Positions 26,055-34,943 of a stretch of DNA of 64,000 nucleotides are shown here, piece after piece; the stretch's first letter is position 1, and each line of letters starts with the position of its first letter. Below the pieces are notes generated by a model. It was not told the DNA's origin, ran no database searches, and saw nothing but the letters and a program-made list of their open reading frames with translations. A program made the position numbers and the translations under genes. Source of the stretch: Paenibacillus sp. Soil787 (GTDB taxonomy: Bacteria > Bacillota > Bacilli > Paenibacillales > NBRC-103111); assembly GCF_001429545.1 (NCBI RefSeq), contig NZ_LMSP01000018.1:1-64000 (forward strand), given 5' to 3'.

Positions 26055-26222
26055 GAGATAATGGGATTCATTTTAACTCAGAAGCTATTGGGTTCTGAGG
26101 CAATCGCTAAGCCCTCAAAATCAACCTACAATCGAAAAATGGAGAAACTTCAAGAGATTGGGCTAGTTCCTGTATATTCAACAAGAATGCTTCCCCCATT
26201 GGATTTTTCAGGTCTAGAGTAA
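26055..26222 (+). pseudogene. C-terminal fragment of a gene II/X-type replication protein
   Basis: Fifty-five open codons end with QKLLGSEAIAKPSKSTYNRK, MEKLQEIGLVPVYSTRMLPP. The STYNRKMEKLQEIGLVPV part resembles ATYGNRKSLAKKMTIPVGN at the end of the replication protein at 33900. It has no start and is cut at the IS110 remnant, so it is debris. Confidence 0.45.
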
Positions 26223-26545
26223 GCAGCTTGTCCAATGTACCTTTACACCGGAATAATTATGCACCGTAAAGTACTTTCAAAGTAATCCTTTTGTTGGATC
26301 CAACTAGACTTCTGGCACAACACCATACTCAAATCTCACACCTATAATGGCGATGGGTGGCGGAAAGACCATTAAACCTTGTATCGAGTATACGGAACTG
26401 GGATCATCATGACAGACTTATAGCTACATCCAACAAAATAACCGCCACCTATCATCGCCTCTCACCTTTTACGATTGCCCTTTCGACCTTCACTCGCCAA
26501 CCTTTACCCTAGTTTGCCCCTCCTTTGTGGGCAAACTCAGCACCA
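26223..26545. other. Non-coding stretch with inverted repeats
   Basis: No gene is visible. GGCGATGGGTGGCGG (about 26349) and CCGCCACCTATCATCGCC (about 26443) are imperfect inverted copies 80 bp apart; TTTTGTTGGAT (about 26290) and ATCCAACAAAAT (about 26430) form another pair. Next to a replication-protein fragment this could be an origin remnant, which is a guess. Confidence 0.35.
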
Positions 26546-26580
26546 TTGCGTTGCACTGCGGGCGGCGGACAAAAGAAAAA

Positions 26581-26610
26581 CCACAAACGAGAGGTTAGTC
26601 TCGTTTGTGG
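26581..26610 (-). terminator. Cassette-end terminator E (variant stem)
   Basis: CCACAAACGAGA-GGTTAG-TCTCGTTTGTGG: a perfect 12-bp stem whose sequence differs from the other copies in most positions, around the same GGTTAG loop. GGCGGACAAAAGAAAA flanks it as in the other copies. It lies 12 bp after the immunity gene of cassette 3. Confidence 0.85.
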
Positions 26611-26622
26611 CTAGAGAAGCTA

Positions 26623-27210
26623 TCAAATTACATCTTTATATGTAATCCATCTTCCTAAATGACCGTAGTAAATCTCCAATTCTCCCTTTACAAACATTTC
26701 ATAAGCTTCTTCGCCAAACCAAATGTTCTTGTCTTTAAGCTTTTTCATCTTAGATTTCATAATTTTAACGACACGCTTATGTTCCCCTTTAACCGAATGA
26801 GGGATTGGTATTACGGCATGATTTGCTTTGTCATAAAGTTCTTTTGTATGCGATAAGTAACCCGATACCCCTCTAAGCCCATCACCATCCTTGTTAATAA
26901 CATAATGAGAAGTTGAAAAAACTAAGCTTGGTGCAGCATGAAAACTCAGTAAACCATTAAACTCGTTCTTGGTATTTAAAATATGATAGTCTAACGGAAA
27001 CACTGGATAAAAACTCTCTTCCCAGAGATGAAACATACCGATCCTTTCTAATGTGCATTCAACAATACTATCAACTTCTCTTACAAAAATAAGGTCTTTC
27101 TGTGACTTATAATTATCTACTGGAATAAGTTTAAGTTCGGTTTGTCCTAAGATAACCTTAATCAGTTCGGTATTATCTTTCGGGGATGCAAAAAAATCAA
27201 ATCTAGCCAA
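26623..27210 (-). CDS. Putative immunity protein, cassette 3
   Basis: About 195 residues, LARFDFFASPKDNTELIKVI to GHLGRWITYKDVI, soluble and not recognised. The open frame overlaps the toxin by 37 bp; GAGGTGA sits just after the toxin stop and points to a TTG at 27210 (ten bases away) or a GTG at 27216. The short gap implies translational coupling to the toxin tip. Terminator E follows directly. Confidence 0.62.
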   Translation of the reverse strand: MARFDFFASPKDNTELIKVILGQTELKLIPVDNYKSQKDLIFVREVDSIVECTLERIGMFHLWEESFYPVFPLDYHILNTKNEFNGLLSFHAAPSLVFSTSHYVINKDGDGLRGVSGYLSHTKELYDKANHAVIPIPHSVKGEHKRVVKIMKSKMKKLKDKNIWFGEEAYEMFVKGELEIYYGHLGRWITYKDVI

Positions 27211-27227
27211 ACTCACTTCACCTCGTT

Positions 27228-27899
27228 CTATTTCAAAGCTTTTATAACATACTTTACTGTCCACTTAATACCTTTAGCAGTATATTCAACTCCCTTTTTC
27301 ACTTCTCGTGGAACCATTCCCTTTGAATTTGCCCTTACAGCTTCAAAGACCTCTACAACTTTTCCTGTCGCTCTGTCTTCAACCCACACGTCAGGTATTC
27401 TATTCACATCTACCATACTCTTTATTGATGTTTGATTATGAATATTATACTCTGCACGGTTAGGATACCTTTCCTTGGCTAAGTCCTCTAACTCCTGAAC
27501 TGTTTTTTGATGCTCTGGAGTTCCCTTCGAACCGTAAGGGTTATTCGCAGTTCTTATTTTTTCATAGTTGTCATTATTATAAATTTTGGACAAAGGATTT
27601 TCGATATCCGAATCGGCATAAGCAATATCAGGGTCGCCAATTTCAGCATCCATAATAAACAATGCGACTTCACCTAAAGCTTGTTTTATAGGATGATCCG
27701 CTGCCCATCTTACATTATCTGAAAAATACTCCGCATTTCCTTGAATTGTTTTTTTATCACCGTAATTAATTAAACCTAAATTGTATGCTGTATCGGCAAA
27801 TTCCCACTGTTCAGTATACATGGAAAGTTGAAGCAAAACATCTTCGTTATACTTTTCATCTCCATCTTTGAAGTGACCAGAAGGGTCAGTATAAATCAA
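27228..27899 (-). CDS. Orphan Rhs toxin tip, PD-(D/E)xK-like nuclease, cassette 3
   Basis: Opens in the seed (DTYKGALGNPQSQNGYAYV, LIYTDPSGHF). A helical pre-toxin part is followed by GTPEHQKTVQELEDLAKERY and RIPDVWVEDRATGKVVEVFE with AVR, a layout I associate with nuclease tips of Rhs and WapA-like proteins in which PD and E-x-x-R replace the textbook E-x-K. The seed carries CAG where the full gene has GAG, with no stop, but no start signal precedes it, so it should be silent unless fused. IS110 copy A abuts the seed. Confidence 0.68.
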   Translation of the reverse strand: MIYTDPSGHFKDGDEKYNEDVLLQLSMYTEQWEFADTAYNLGLINYGDKKTIQGNAEYFSDNVRWAADHPIKQALGEVALFIMDAEIGDPDIAYADSDIENPLSKIYNNDNYEKIRTANNPYGSKGTPEHQKTVQELEDLAKERYPNRAEYNIHNQTSIKSMVDVNRIPDVWVEDRATGKVVEVFEAVRANSKGMVPREVKKGVEYTAKGIKWTVKYVIKALK

Positions 27900-28061
27900 C
27901 GGATTATTCTGAACATACGCATACCCATTTTGACTCTGCGGATTTCCTAACGCCCCCTTATACGTATCCTGATTGATAAACCGTCATAAGAGTTAAATGA
28001 AAGGCGGCACTTCAACATGATTGAAATACCGCCACTGCTACCATTATACAACTTTTCCCTG

Positions 28062-29297
28062 CTAGGGAGAAAGAATGTACTCCGTCTTATTCTTCATCAT
28101 CTTGTAAACGATGTTCACCAGCTTACGCATCACGCAGACGATTGCCTGCCCTTTCGTCTTGCCCTCCGACTGTTTCTTGTGGAAATAATCCAAGAACATC
28201 GGATTGCGCGGTTCATGATGCCTGCGTGTCAAAGCAAGCTGTCGACAAGCCAATTGAAAAAACAATTCATGCAGCACACGATTGCCTTGATTTGTCTTAC
28301 AGTGTTTGATTTTACCACTCGAGCCTACCTCCACAGGCGCAATCCCTGCATATCTAGCAAGCTGGTTCGCAGAAGCAAAGCGATTAATATCTCCAATCTC
28401 CGCAACAAACGATGCTGATGAAACCAAATCAATGCCTGTCATGGTATCCAGCTTAAAGCCCAAATCCTCCATTAGCGGCTTAATTTCTCGCTCCGCACAT
28501 GCGATTTCTCGCTTATGAAAACGAATCTCCTTCACAATGCTTCTAACAATGAAATCGCGCTTCTCTTGAAACGCTCTATGCAATTCGCCATCCGCCTTCA
28601 CAAGCGTCAAGATTTCCTCCGCTTTCTTCGTAGAGCAGGCGTTATTACTTAATTTACGCAGGAAGTAGGCTAATTCCTGAGCAGTCACACTCTCAAGGTA
28701 CTTTGGAGAGGGAAAGCGGTGGAAGAAGCCGAGAGCCGTTTTGCCATCTAACTCTGTGAAGAATTTAGGGTAGCTTGAGTAATGGTGTCCTAGCTGCGCA
28801 TGAAGTTTCTTTTTTGAAAACTCCAATCCTTTCATGCTGGCATGTCGTCGCGATACAAGCTGCGCAATTGCCCAATAATGGTCAACAGGCTTAGCAATGG
28901 GTAAACGGTCAAATTCCTCAATTAGTACCGCTGCAATGCACTCTGCATCCCATGAATCAGACTTCCTAACGGTGTTGTGGCTCTTGCGTTTAGCACTAGA
29001 CAGCTTGCTACCTACTTCTCTAACGGTAAAGCCTTCATCAATCAAATAGACCGTCAAGTTTCGCCCATAGTTGGTAGTGTCCTCCAAGCCGAAGATAATG
29101 GTTAAACCTTTAGCATTAGCATACTTGCGGATTTCATTGACCATCTTCGGATACACGGAAGGCTTATTTTCAAACGTAACTTCGCATACCTTCTGACGGA
29201 AGAAATCTAGTCCCACAGCGGTATGCTGCCGCTTGTGAGGGTCAACACCGACATAAAGATAGTTCAATCGTTCATGCAACTTTGGCAACCCCTTCAT
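28062..29297 (-). CDS. IS110-family transposase, copy A
   Basis: A 411-residue DEDD recombinase. The N-terminal RuvC-like domain starts YVGVDPHKRQHTAV with the first catalytic Asp; FGLEDTTNYGRNL and KSDSWDAECIA carry further acidic residues. The C-terminal domain has MTGIDLVSSASFVAEIGDIN and YAGIAPVEVGSSG with the catalytic Ser region, then KTNQGNRVLHELFFQLACRQ. It is full length and unbroken, and close to copy C. IS621-type members of this family are guided by a bridge RNA made from the non-coding end. Confidence 0.93.
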   Translation of the reverse strand: MKGLPKLHERLNYLYVGVDPHKRQHTAVGLDFFRQKVCEVTFENKPSVYPKMVNEIRKYANAKGLTIIFGLEDTTNYGRNLTVYLIDEGFTVREVGSKLSSAKRKSHNTVRKSDSWDAECIAAVLIEEFDRLPIAKPVDHYWAIAQLVSRRHASMKGLEFSKKKLHAQLGHHYSSYPKFFTELDGKTALGFFHRFPSPKYLESVTAQELAYFLRKLSNNACSTKKAEEILTLVKADGELHRAFQEKRDFIVRSIVKEIRFHKREIACAEREIKPLMEDLGFKLDTMTGIDLVSSASFVAEIGDINRFASANQLARYAGIAPVEVGSSGKIKHCKTNQGNRVLHELFFQLACRQLALTRRHHEPRNPMFLDYFHKKQSEGKTKGQAIVCVMRKLVNIVYKMMKNKTEYILSP

Positions 29298-29319
29298 GTT
29301 GTTATGGATGGTTTAGTGG

Positions 29320-29510
29320 CTCATATAGGGCGGTGTGCAACCTCCAAGATCGAGCGTTAATCACATGGATTCGCAAAGATACACTAGCAGCACCGACCTG
29401 TATCAACCACCAAAACATCGTTTGTCAATGAACAAGCATAAAGGTATGGATTCGCAATCTGGGGGCAAGCGTTCATCTTTCGATGCGCAATGATACAACA
29501 GCGTTCCCCA
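29320..29510 (-). ncRNA. Candidate bridge RNA region, IS110 copy A
   Basis: The non-coding left end upstream of transposase A shares long blocks with that of copy C: GCAACCTCCA...TCGAGCGTT, CGCAAAGATA, TTTGTCAA.GAACAA and GCAAGCGTTCATC (plus-strand spelling). Conservation outside the gene and its place match the bridge RNA of IS110/IS621 elements. Ends and folding are not determined. Confidence 0.55.
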
Positions 29511-29520
29511 CACCTTGATT

Positions 29521-29705
29521 TAATTTTTAGCTGCTTGCTTTCTACTAAACCCTGTCGTATCGCTGAAAATTAATCGTGAATACGTCTGTGAGTGTGCATG
29601 TGGGTTTATTTGGAAGGAAAAGGGGAAGCGCGGTAATATGGGTAACCCGACCCTTGTTCTTTCAAATAATGGCTACATGCTGTCCAGCGGCAGACAAAAA
29701 AAAAA
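29521..29705. other. Junction between IS110 copy A and cassette 2 terminator
   Basis: No gene is visible. The last 30 bp (CTGTCCAGCGGCAGAC) belong to the flank of the cassette terminator. Confidence 0.4.
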
Positions 29706-29736
29706 ACCACCCTACGATGGTTAGTCGCAAGGTGGT
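29706..29736 (-). terminator. Cassette-end terminator F
   Basis: Same 31-base hairpin as copies B and D, followed on the minus strand by an uninterrupted T-run of eleven bases or more. It stands 6 bp after the immunity gene of cassette 2. Confidence 0.87.
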
Positions 29737-29742
29737 TAAAAC

Positions 29743-30282
29743 TTATAATCTACCCAACTTTTCTAAAAGACTCACTATAGGAGTGGTAACTAGAAATATC
29801 TTGTTAATACTCTCCAACTCTCCGACAAATTGCTTCGCTTTAGTAACTAATTCGTTTTTAAATTGCCTCTCATTTATTCGGATATTTTTCCATTCACCAT
29901 ACTCATATTGATCTAAAGGTGACGTAGATATAAATCCTCCTCCCGCCTGTTTAGTCGCTTTAATTATGCTAACATCAATCTCGTCAGCACTGACTTTAAC
30001 AAATTGTATCCATGTATTGTTTGATTCAATAACATCTAGTAATACAAAATTCTCTTTAGAAATCGCTAATGTAGCTTCTACAAGTAATTCAAACCAAGTT
30101 AAAATGGATTCTAATCCCATCTCTCCGTCTTGTAGTGGTCTATCATGAAAGTATCCATAACTATTCGTATGATTGAAATCTATTCGAAAATGCCCCGTTA
30201 TGGGGAACTCGTCTCGAACTGAAATCAGCGATGATTCAGAATCGATTTCCATTGGATTGATTCGGTAAAATATTTTGACCAT
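29743..30282 (-). CDS. Putative immunity protein, cassette 2
   Basis: A 179-residue soluble acidic protein, MVKIFYRINPMEIDSESSLI at the start, not recognised. The ATG lies 7 bp after the toxin stop, and AGGA overlaps the end of the toxin gene, so translation is coupled. Terminator F follows directly. The beta-rich first half and helical tail resemble many immunity proteins but define no family. Confidence 0.63.
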   Translation of the reverse strand: MVKIFYRINPMEIDSESSLISVRDEFPITGHFRIDFNHTNSYGYFHDRPLQDGEMGLESILTWFELLVEATLAISKENFVLLDVIESNNTWIQFVKVSADEIDVSIIKATKQAGGGFISTSPLDQYEYGEWKNIRINERQFKNELVTKAKQFVGELESINKIFLVTTPIVSLLEKLGRL

Positions 30283-30289
30283 TCCATTC

Positions 30290-30955
30290 CTACTTTCCGA
30301 AATAACTCTTTGTAAGTTTATTTAATCCATAAGCTGAACTTAGATTTCCGTTCGAATCAATGAACAATCTGATATACTCGCCATTGTAATAGTAGTCGTA
30401 TCTTCCAGTTACTCCGTCCTTAAATGCACTCTGGTATGCAGTTTCTACGCCCGAAATAATGTCCTCCTTAGTCCAGCTAGAGTTAAAGAAAGTATTATCC
30501 TCAAGGTATTTGGTAAAATCAGCTTCTGGCATATAATTCACTTGTTTTGCAAATGTGTCTGGCATGTGTCCATTCAATATATGCTTAATTTGCTTATTGC
30601 TTAATTTTGCAGCAGCCTGAATAGCGGTATCTGTTGCTTCAACTGCTACTTCGATTTCTTTTTCCTTATTGGCAAGTTTAACAACTATTTTTCCACCTTT
30701 AATCAGCTTGCCTAAAGGTAAAAAACCTGCCGCTGCCAATCCCTTATCAAAGGTACTAGCATCAGGATCGATAATGGTCTCTATATCATCAATCACTAGG
30801 ATACCTGCGATTTTACCACTTAGCTCCCATCCATCCAAAATTCCATTGGTAATATATCTGAATACATCAGGGGTTGAGTTTTCTCCCATATACCCTGATC
30901 CGTAAACGCCACCTTCACCCATAACTTGATGACCTGTTGGGTCAGTATAACGCAA
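30290..30955 (-). CDS. Orphan Rhs toxin tip, possible BECR-type RNase, cassette 2
   Basis: Opens in the seed (DTYKGTLGNPQSQNGYAYV, RYTDPTGHQ). A pre-toxin segment (DIETIIDPDASTFDKGLAAA, GFLPLGKLIKGG) leads into KLSNKQIKHILNGHMPDTF, SWTKEDIISGVETAYQSA and YNGEYIRLFIDSNGNLSSAY. HILNGH with a strand-rich end recalls the barnase/EndoU/colicin-type RNase tips, but this is my weakest toxin call. A TAG replaces the Glu codon before DTYKG and only TTG is available as start, so it is likely silent. IS110 copy B abuts the seed. Confidence 0.62.
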   Translation of the reverse strand: MRYTDPTGHQVMGEGGVYGSGYMGENSTPDVFRYITNGILDGWELSGKIAGILVIDDIETIIDPDASTFDKGLAAAGFLPLGKLIKGGKIVVKLANKEKEIEVAVEATDTAIQAAAKLSNKQIKHILNGHMPDTFAKQVNYMPEADFTKYLEDNTFFNSSWTKEDIISGVETAYQSAFKDGVTGRYDYYYNGEYIRLFIDSNGNLSSAYGLNKLTKSYFGK

Positions 30956-31039
30956 TGGATTATTCCAAACATAAGCATACCCATTCTGACTCTGCGGATT
31001 GCCTAGTGTCCCTTTATACGTATCCTAGTTTATAAACCG

Positions 31040-32483
31040 TTCAATTGATATAAAAAAGATGGCGACCTAGCTTCCAGTTACCACCAAATTATATCATCCT
31101 GCTAACTTGTATTGTACTGTTGGCTTTACATATGCTGTCTTATTTTTCATTAAAGCGTAGACCACATCTACCAATTTTCGCATGATACAAATAATAGCCT
31201 GAGTTTTTGTTTTTCCTGCCAACATCTTCTGTTGGTAATACTCATAGTAATAGGGATTGTTAGGCTCTTTGCTTCCTCGTTTAGTTCCAATCTGCCGACA
31301 TGCAAGTCTGTAAAACAACTCATGCAATACCCTATTCCCTTGCTTACATTTATAGTATTTCCCCTTATCTCCTGAACCCTTAAAAACAGGAGCAATACCT
31401 GCAAATCGTGCTAGCTTCTCAGAACTTTTGAACCTGCCGATGTTTCCAATCTCTGCAACAAAACCTGATGCAGAAACCAATTCAATGCCATACATAGATT
31501 CTAGCTTATATCCTGTTTCTTTCATTATCACTGCCAATCGTTCCTCAGTTGCTTGAAGTTCTTCCTTGCAGTTTCTTATACGTCTAATGTGACTCTGGAT
31601 AATAAAATCCCTGTCCTCTTGATACTCACGTTTGGTACTTCCATCCTCATGAATCAGATTAAGTATTTTCTCTGCTGACTTGAAGGAACATGCGTAGTTG
31701 CTAGGTTTCAGCAGGAACTCCCTTAATTCTTCAACCGTAACACCCTCTAAATGGTTTGGTGCAGGAAACTTCTCAAAGAAGGCTAAGGAAGTTTTACCAT
31801 CCAGTTCACTAAAGAACTTTCTGTAGCTGGGATAGTGATGCCCTAGCTGTGCGTGAAGTTGGTTTATGAGAACCGTCAAATCTGTTGCAGTTGCCGTTCT
31901 TGTGGTCACAAGTTGAGCAATAACCCAATATTGGTCTATTGGCTTTGCATCTGGCAATCTTTCAAATTTATCAATGAGTACATGACCAACACATTCAGCA
32001 TCCCATTCATCTGACTTTTGAGTGATTGCATTCGCTTTACGTACACCATTTGGAAGGGCAGGGTTTACTTCTTTTACAATCTGCTTCTGTTCAACCAAAA
32101 ATACAGCTAATGCCCTACCGTAGCCCCCTGTATCCTCCAATCCATATGCAGGAGTAATACCCTTTTTGAGATACTTTTTTACTTCTGCTAATAATTTTGG
32201 AAACTCATTTGGCTTATTGTCAAACTTAAACTCGCCAAGTTTCTTCTTAAATCCATTGAGAATGACTGCTGTATGATGATTCTTATGCAAATCAATTCCA
32301 ACAAAAATATGCTTTAGTCTAATTTCTTCTTCCATGTCATGTAGTTCCACAAGCTTCCCCCTTGTTGATTATGAGATTTTCATTTGAATGCTTACTGAGA
32401 AGAAGGTTCACATCCTCATTTCGAGTGGTCAAGCCACAAAGATACCTTAGTAATATCCTTCTCCGTATAAGCATTCAAATCAA
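31040..32483 (-). mobile_element. IS110-family element, copy B
   Basis: Transposase gene plus a right end of about 60 bp that abuts the Rhs seed of cassette 2, and a left end of about 130 bp that abuts a truncated serine recombinase gene. The left end has CCTCATTTCGAGTGG and CACAAAGATACC, echoing the conserved blocks of copies A and C. Limits are estimates. Confidence 0.83.
31094..32350 (-). CDS. IS110-family transposase, copy B
   Basis: A 418-residue DEDD recombinase, full length, starting with GTG six bases after AAGGGGG. The first catalytic Asp is in IFVGIDLHKNHHTAV; AYGLEDTGGYGRAL, KSDEWDAECVG, MYGIELVSASGFVAEIGNIG and FAGIAPVFKGSGDKG follow. It is clearly more distant from A and C than they are from each other, and is closest to the remnant at 25870. 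An IS110 transposase has both the RuvC-like and the Ser-containing domain, and both are intact. Confidence 0.93.
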   Translation of the reverse strand: MELHDMEEEIRLKHIFVGIDLHKNHHTAVILNGFKKKLGEFKFDNKPNEFPKLLAEVKKYLKKGITPAYGLEDTGGYGRALAVFLVEQKQIVKEVNPALPNGVRKANAITQKSDEWDAECVGHVLIDKFERLPDAKPIDQYWVIAQLVTTRTATATDLTVLINQLHAQLGHHYPSYRKFFSELDGKTSLAFFEKFPAPNHLEGVTVEELREFLLKPSNYACSFKSAEKILNLIHEDGSTKREYQEDRDFIIQSHIRRIRNCKEELQATEERLAVIMKETGYKLESMYGIELVSASGFVAEIGNIGRFKSSEKLARFAGIAPVFKGSGDKGKYYKCKQGNRVLHELFYRLACRQIGTKRGSKEPNNPYYYEYYQQKMLAGKTKTQAIICIMRKLVDVVYALMKNKTAYVKPTVQYKLAG

Positions 32484-33260
32484 TCAAATAATGGCTGTAT
32501 GCAATCCAACTGCTTCAATATTTCCATAGCGATAATTACCTTCATAAAACTCCTTGCGGTCAAGAAGTCGTTTGACCTGTACCTTTGTAAAAGCTTTTCC
32601 TTGCCCCGTTTTGAATCCTTCATCATTCAATTTACCTGCTAGTGATGAAAGTGAATCCGTAGAATACTGTTCCTTAATGTGGAACAATCTACGTACTACT
32701 TCTGCTTGCTTGTCATCTATTTCAATGCACTTAGAACCTCTTTTTCCTTTATAGCCAAAAGGGATTCCTCCACCTGCAAACTTACCCTCTGATGCCTTCT
32801 TGCTTCTCCCTCGTCCTAACTTCATTGCGATTTCAAGACGTTGATAAGCATCCAGCAATTCCATTAGACCATTAATCAAGAAGTCAGAAGGGTCTTTCTT
32901 ATAGATGCTGTAAGACGGATGTTCAATACTGTGAATATCAAGGTTATGTTTCTTGAACTCTCGATGCACAAGCACTTTCACAATATCACTTCTCCACAGT
33001 CTGCTCGTATTCAAAACAATCACCAAATCCATTTTACTTTTGGATAAGAATCCCAACATGTCTTGAAATCCTTCTCTCTGAACCTCTAAGGCATCCTCAT
33101 CCACCTTTGCTCCACTAATACCCTCATCTGAGAAGATGTGCTGTAAGTGCCATCCCTGCTCCTTACAATACGTTTCAATTTCGTCCATCTGATAGCCTAA
33201 ACTATAGCCATCCTTTGCTTGTCCTTGTGTACTTACACGAATATAACCTATGACATTCAT
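32484..33260 (-). CDS. Serine recombinase, truncated by IS110 copy B
   Basis: A 258-residue large-serine-recombinase-type protein. The resolvase domain starts NVIGYIRVSTQGQAKDG with the catalytic Ser in RVST; VLNTSRLWRSD supplies the Arg pair. The recombinase domain (GRSKKASEGKFAGGGIPFGY) follows. The product stops at AVGLHTAII, the point where related proteins continue with a Ser-x-x-x-Phe...Val-Gln segment and a coiled-coil zinc domain, so the insertion removed the C-terminus. Divergent from the Xre regulator gene, with an array of shared repeats between them. Confidence 0.8.
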   Translation of the reverse strand: MNVIGYIRVSTQGQAKDGYSLGYQMDEIETYCKEQGWHLQHIFSDEGISGAKVDEDALEVQREGFQDMLGFLSKSKMDLVIVLNTSRLWRSDIVKVLVHREFKKHNLDIHSIEHPSYSIYKKDPSDFLINGLMELLDAYQRLEIAMKLGRGRSKKASEGKFAGGGIPFGYKGKRGSKCIEIDDKQAEVVRRLFHIKEQYSTDSLSSLAGKLNDEGFKTGQGKAFTKVQVKRLLDRKEFYEGNYRYGNIEAVGLHTAII

Positions 33261-33299
33261 TTTGTTTTCACCCTACCGTTACAGGAATTGTAATTAGTG

Positions 33300-33411
33300 T
33301 TACGCTTATGAGTTATACCCTTAAGAGTATATATCTATTGTATTACTTTTAAGCGTATATATCAATGCTAAATTGGCTAGAATATGATATAGTACCTTTA
33401 AGCGTATTTTT
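33300..33411. promoter_or_regulatory. Repeated operator between recombinase and Xre regulator
   Basis: TTAAGAGTATATAT (33321), TTAAGCGTATATAT (33349) and TTAAGCGTATTTTT (33398) are direct repeats; TTACGCTTA (33300) is an inverted partial copy. Their place in the divergent promoter region suggests binding sites of the regulator at 33434. Confidence 0.6.
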
Positions 33412-33433
33412 TTAGACGGAGGACTATTTTGAA

Positions 33434-33646
33434 ATGAGAGTAAAGATTCGTTTAAAAGAAATACTTGCTGAAAAAGGAATTTCACAGCGTCAGTTATCTT
33501 TGCAAATGAATATTCGACATGCAACTATAAATCATCTTTGTTCTGATTCCGTCGATAGGGTCTATATACGAACTCTTGAACAAATTTGCAATGCATTGAA
33601 CATTAGCATCCATGAACTTATAGTTGAAGAGGATTCTACTGAATAA
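33434..33646 (+). CDS. Xre-family HTH regulator
   Basis: A 70-residue DNA-binding protein that is one Cro/CI-type helix-turn-helix domain: LKEILAEKGISQRQLSLQMN, HATINHLCSDS, then LEQICNALNISIHELI. It is divergent from the truncated recombinase gene with repeated TTAAGCGTATATAT sites between, so it probably represses itself and the recombinase, as a lysogeny-type switch. GGAGG precedes the ATG by 11 bases. CCCCGAGTGGGG at about 33734 may be its terminator. Confidence 0.85.
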   Translation: MRVKIRLKEILAEKGISQRQLSLQMNIRHATINHLCSDSVDRVYIRTLEQICNALNISIHELIVEEDSTE

Positions 33647-33899
33647 CTATCGTATTCATTTTCAACTTGGCTGTCGCTCTGGATGTGCTATGCCTTTTTT
33701 AGAACCCCATTAAGTATGATTAGATGTAAACCATCCCCGAGTGGGGTTTATCGTAGCTTGTGGAATTTTCAGAATCTACCCGCTTCAAATTCCTATAAAT
33801 AAAAGAAAAACGGATTTAGGTTCTTTTAAATTCATCTAAAAATTTAGCATTCTTATCGTTATCGTGACGAATAAAAGCAGTCTAGTTTTAGATGACTTC

Positions 33900-34817
33900 T
33901 CAGCCTATTTTGGCATAGTCTATTGTCAATGGACTCAGGCAGTTCCCAACGGGAATTGTCATTTTTTTTGCCAAGCTTTTACGGTTTCCATAAGTTGCTG
34001 GTCTGTACAACTCTTTTAGTGTGGTTTCATCCATCATGCTTTGAAGCATTTGAAAGCCAAGCAATGTTTCAATCTTCGATATGTTCTCTTTGTTTTCCAT
34101 TAGCCATGAGATACCAATACTGGAAACTTCAACAGGGTATCTTAGTTCTTCCAGTACCTTGCCTGTCATGAACTCAAATAATTCCTTGTTCAGTAACTCA
34201 ATGGCTTTACGTGCTTGTGAGAACTTTTTCATATCGTGGATACTTGGTCTGACTTCCAAGCGTAGAACCCCTTTGGCTTGCTCAATAATATCTGCGGGTT
34301 CTTTCATCTTCTTCGTTTGTTTGTGTTTATCGTAAAAGATGATTCGATTGCTTTTATTTGAGAACTCTACCGTCTGGTCATGATTGTGACTATGCGTATT
34401 CTTAAAGGCAAGCTTCTGTTTGCTCAGATGCCTAATATACTCGCTCACGTCATTCCCAACTTGGAAATTCCAAGATACGTCACAACGCTTCGTAATCCAT
34501 TCTTCATGTTCTATACGGATGGAGAGCAACTGAAATATCCTCTTCTGTAGTTCCTCAAAGAACTTAAGTATATCCCCTTCTGATATTTGGGATACATTGT
34601 TTCCGTATAGGAATTTAGGAATGGAAACTTGAACATTCAAAATTGATGAACCGTCATTGTACGTGATATAAGGGATTTTCTCGTCATATATCACGTATTT
34701 AGTGTTTAATGCTCCTGTTTCTTGCTTTAAAAATGTAACTACTTTGGGATTATGCTGATTCAGCATATCTGCGTTAATGTATATGCCTTTTGCATAGAGG
34801 TGAACTGTATCAAACAT
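33900..34817 (-). CDS. Phage/plasmid replication protein (gene II/X type)
   Basis: A 305-residue protein starting MFDTVHLYAKGIYINADMLN. The VQVSIPKFLYGNNV stretch, the central ITKRCDVSWNFQVG and RIIFYDKHKQTKK followed by VLRLEVRPSIHDMKKF fit the replication-initiation proteins of filamentous phages and rolling-circle plasmids, in which conserved Tyr residues nick the origin. With the neighbouring regulator it looks like part of a small integrated replicon. A related C-terminal fragment lies at 26055. Confidence 0.65.
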   Translation of the reverse strand: MFDTVHLYAKGIYINADMLNQHNPKVVTFLKQETGALNTKYVIYDEKIPYITYNDGSSILNVQVSIPKFLYGNNVSQISEGDILKFFEELQKRIFQLLSIRIEHEEWITKRCDVSWNFQVGNDVSEYIRHLSKQKLAFKNTHSHNHDQTVEFSNKSNRIIFYDKHKQTKKMKEPADIIEQAKGVLRLEVRPSIHDMKKFSQARKAIELLNKELFEFMTGKVLEELRYPVEVSSIGISWLMENKENISKIETLLGFQMLQSMMDETTLKELYRPATYGNRKSLAKKMTIPVGNCLSPLTIDYAKIG

Positions 34818-34943
34818 TGAGAACCTTCTTTCGTCTGTAATTTAGCCTATAAATTTTATCTGATTCTAAAATTTTAGAGTGGATTAAGTATGTTATATCA
34901 ACTTGTATCCACGAGGATCATTCCTTTAATGTAATGCTTGTAA

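Larger units (their letters stand above)
27985..29520 (-). mobile_element. IS110-family element, copy A
   Basis: One transposase gene, a short right end with a hairpin (GGCGGTATTTC...GTGCCGCC, about 28004-28042) that abuts the Rhs seed of cassette 3, and about 220 bp of non-coding left end that is conserved with copy C. As in IS110 elements generally there are no terminal inverted repeats that I can mark, so both limits are estimates. Confidence 0.85.

Noticed and set aside
26286..26460. Inverted repeats as a MITE or origin
   Set aside because: The two pairs would cross each other rather than nest, and no target duplication is visible; only noted in the gap entry.
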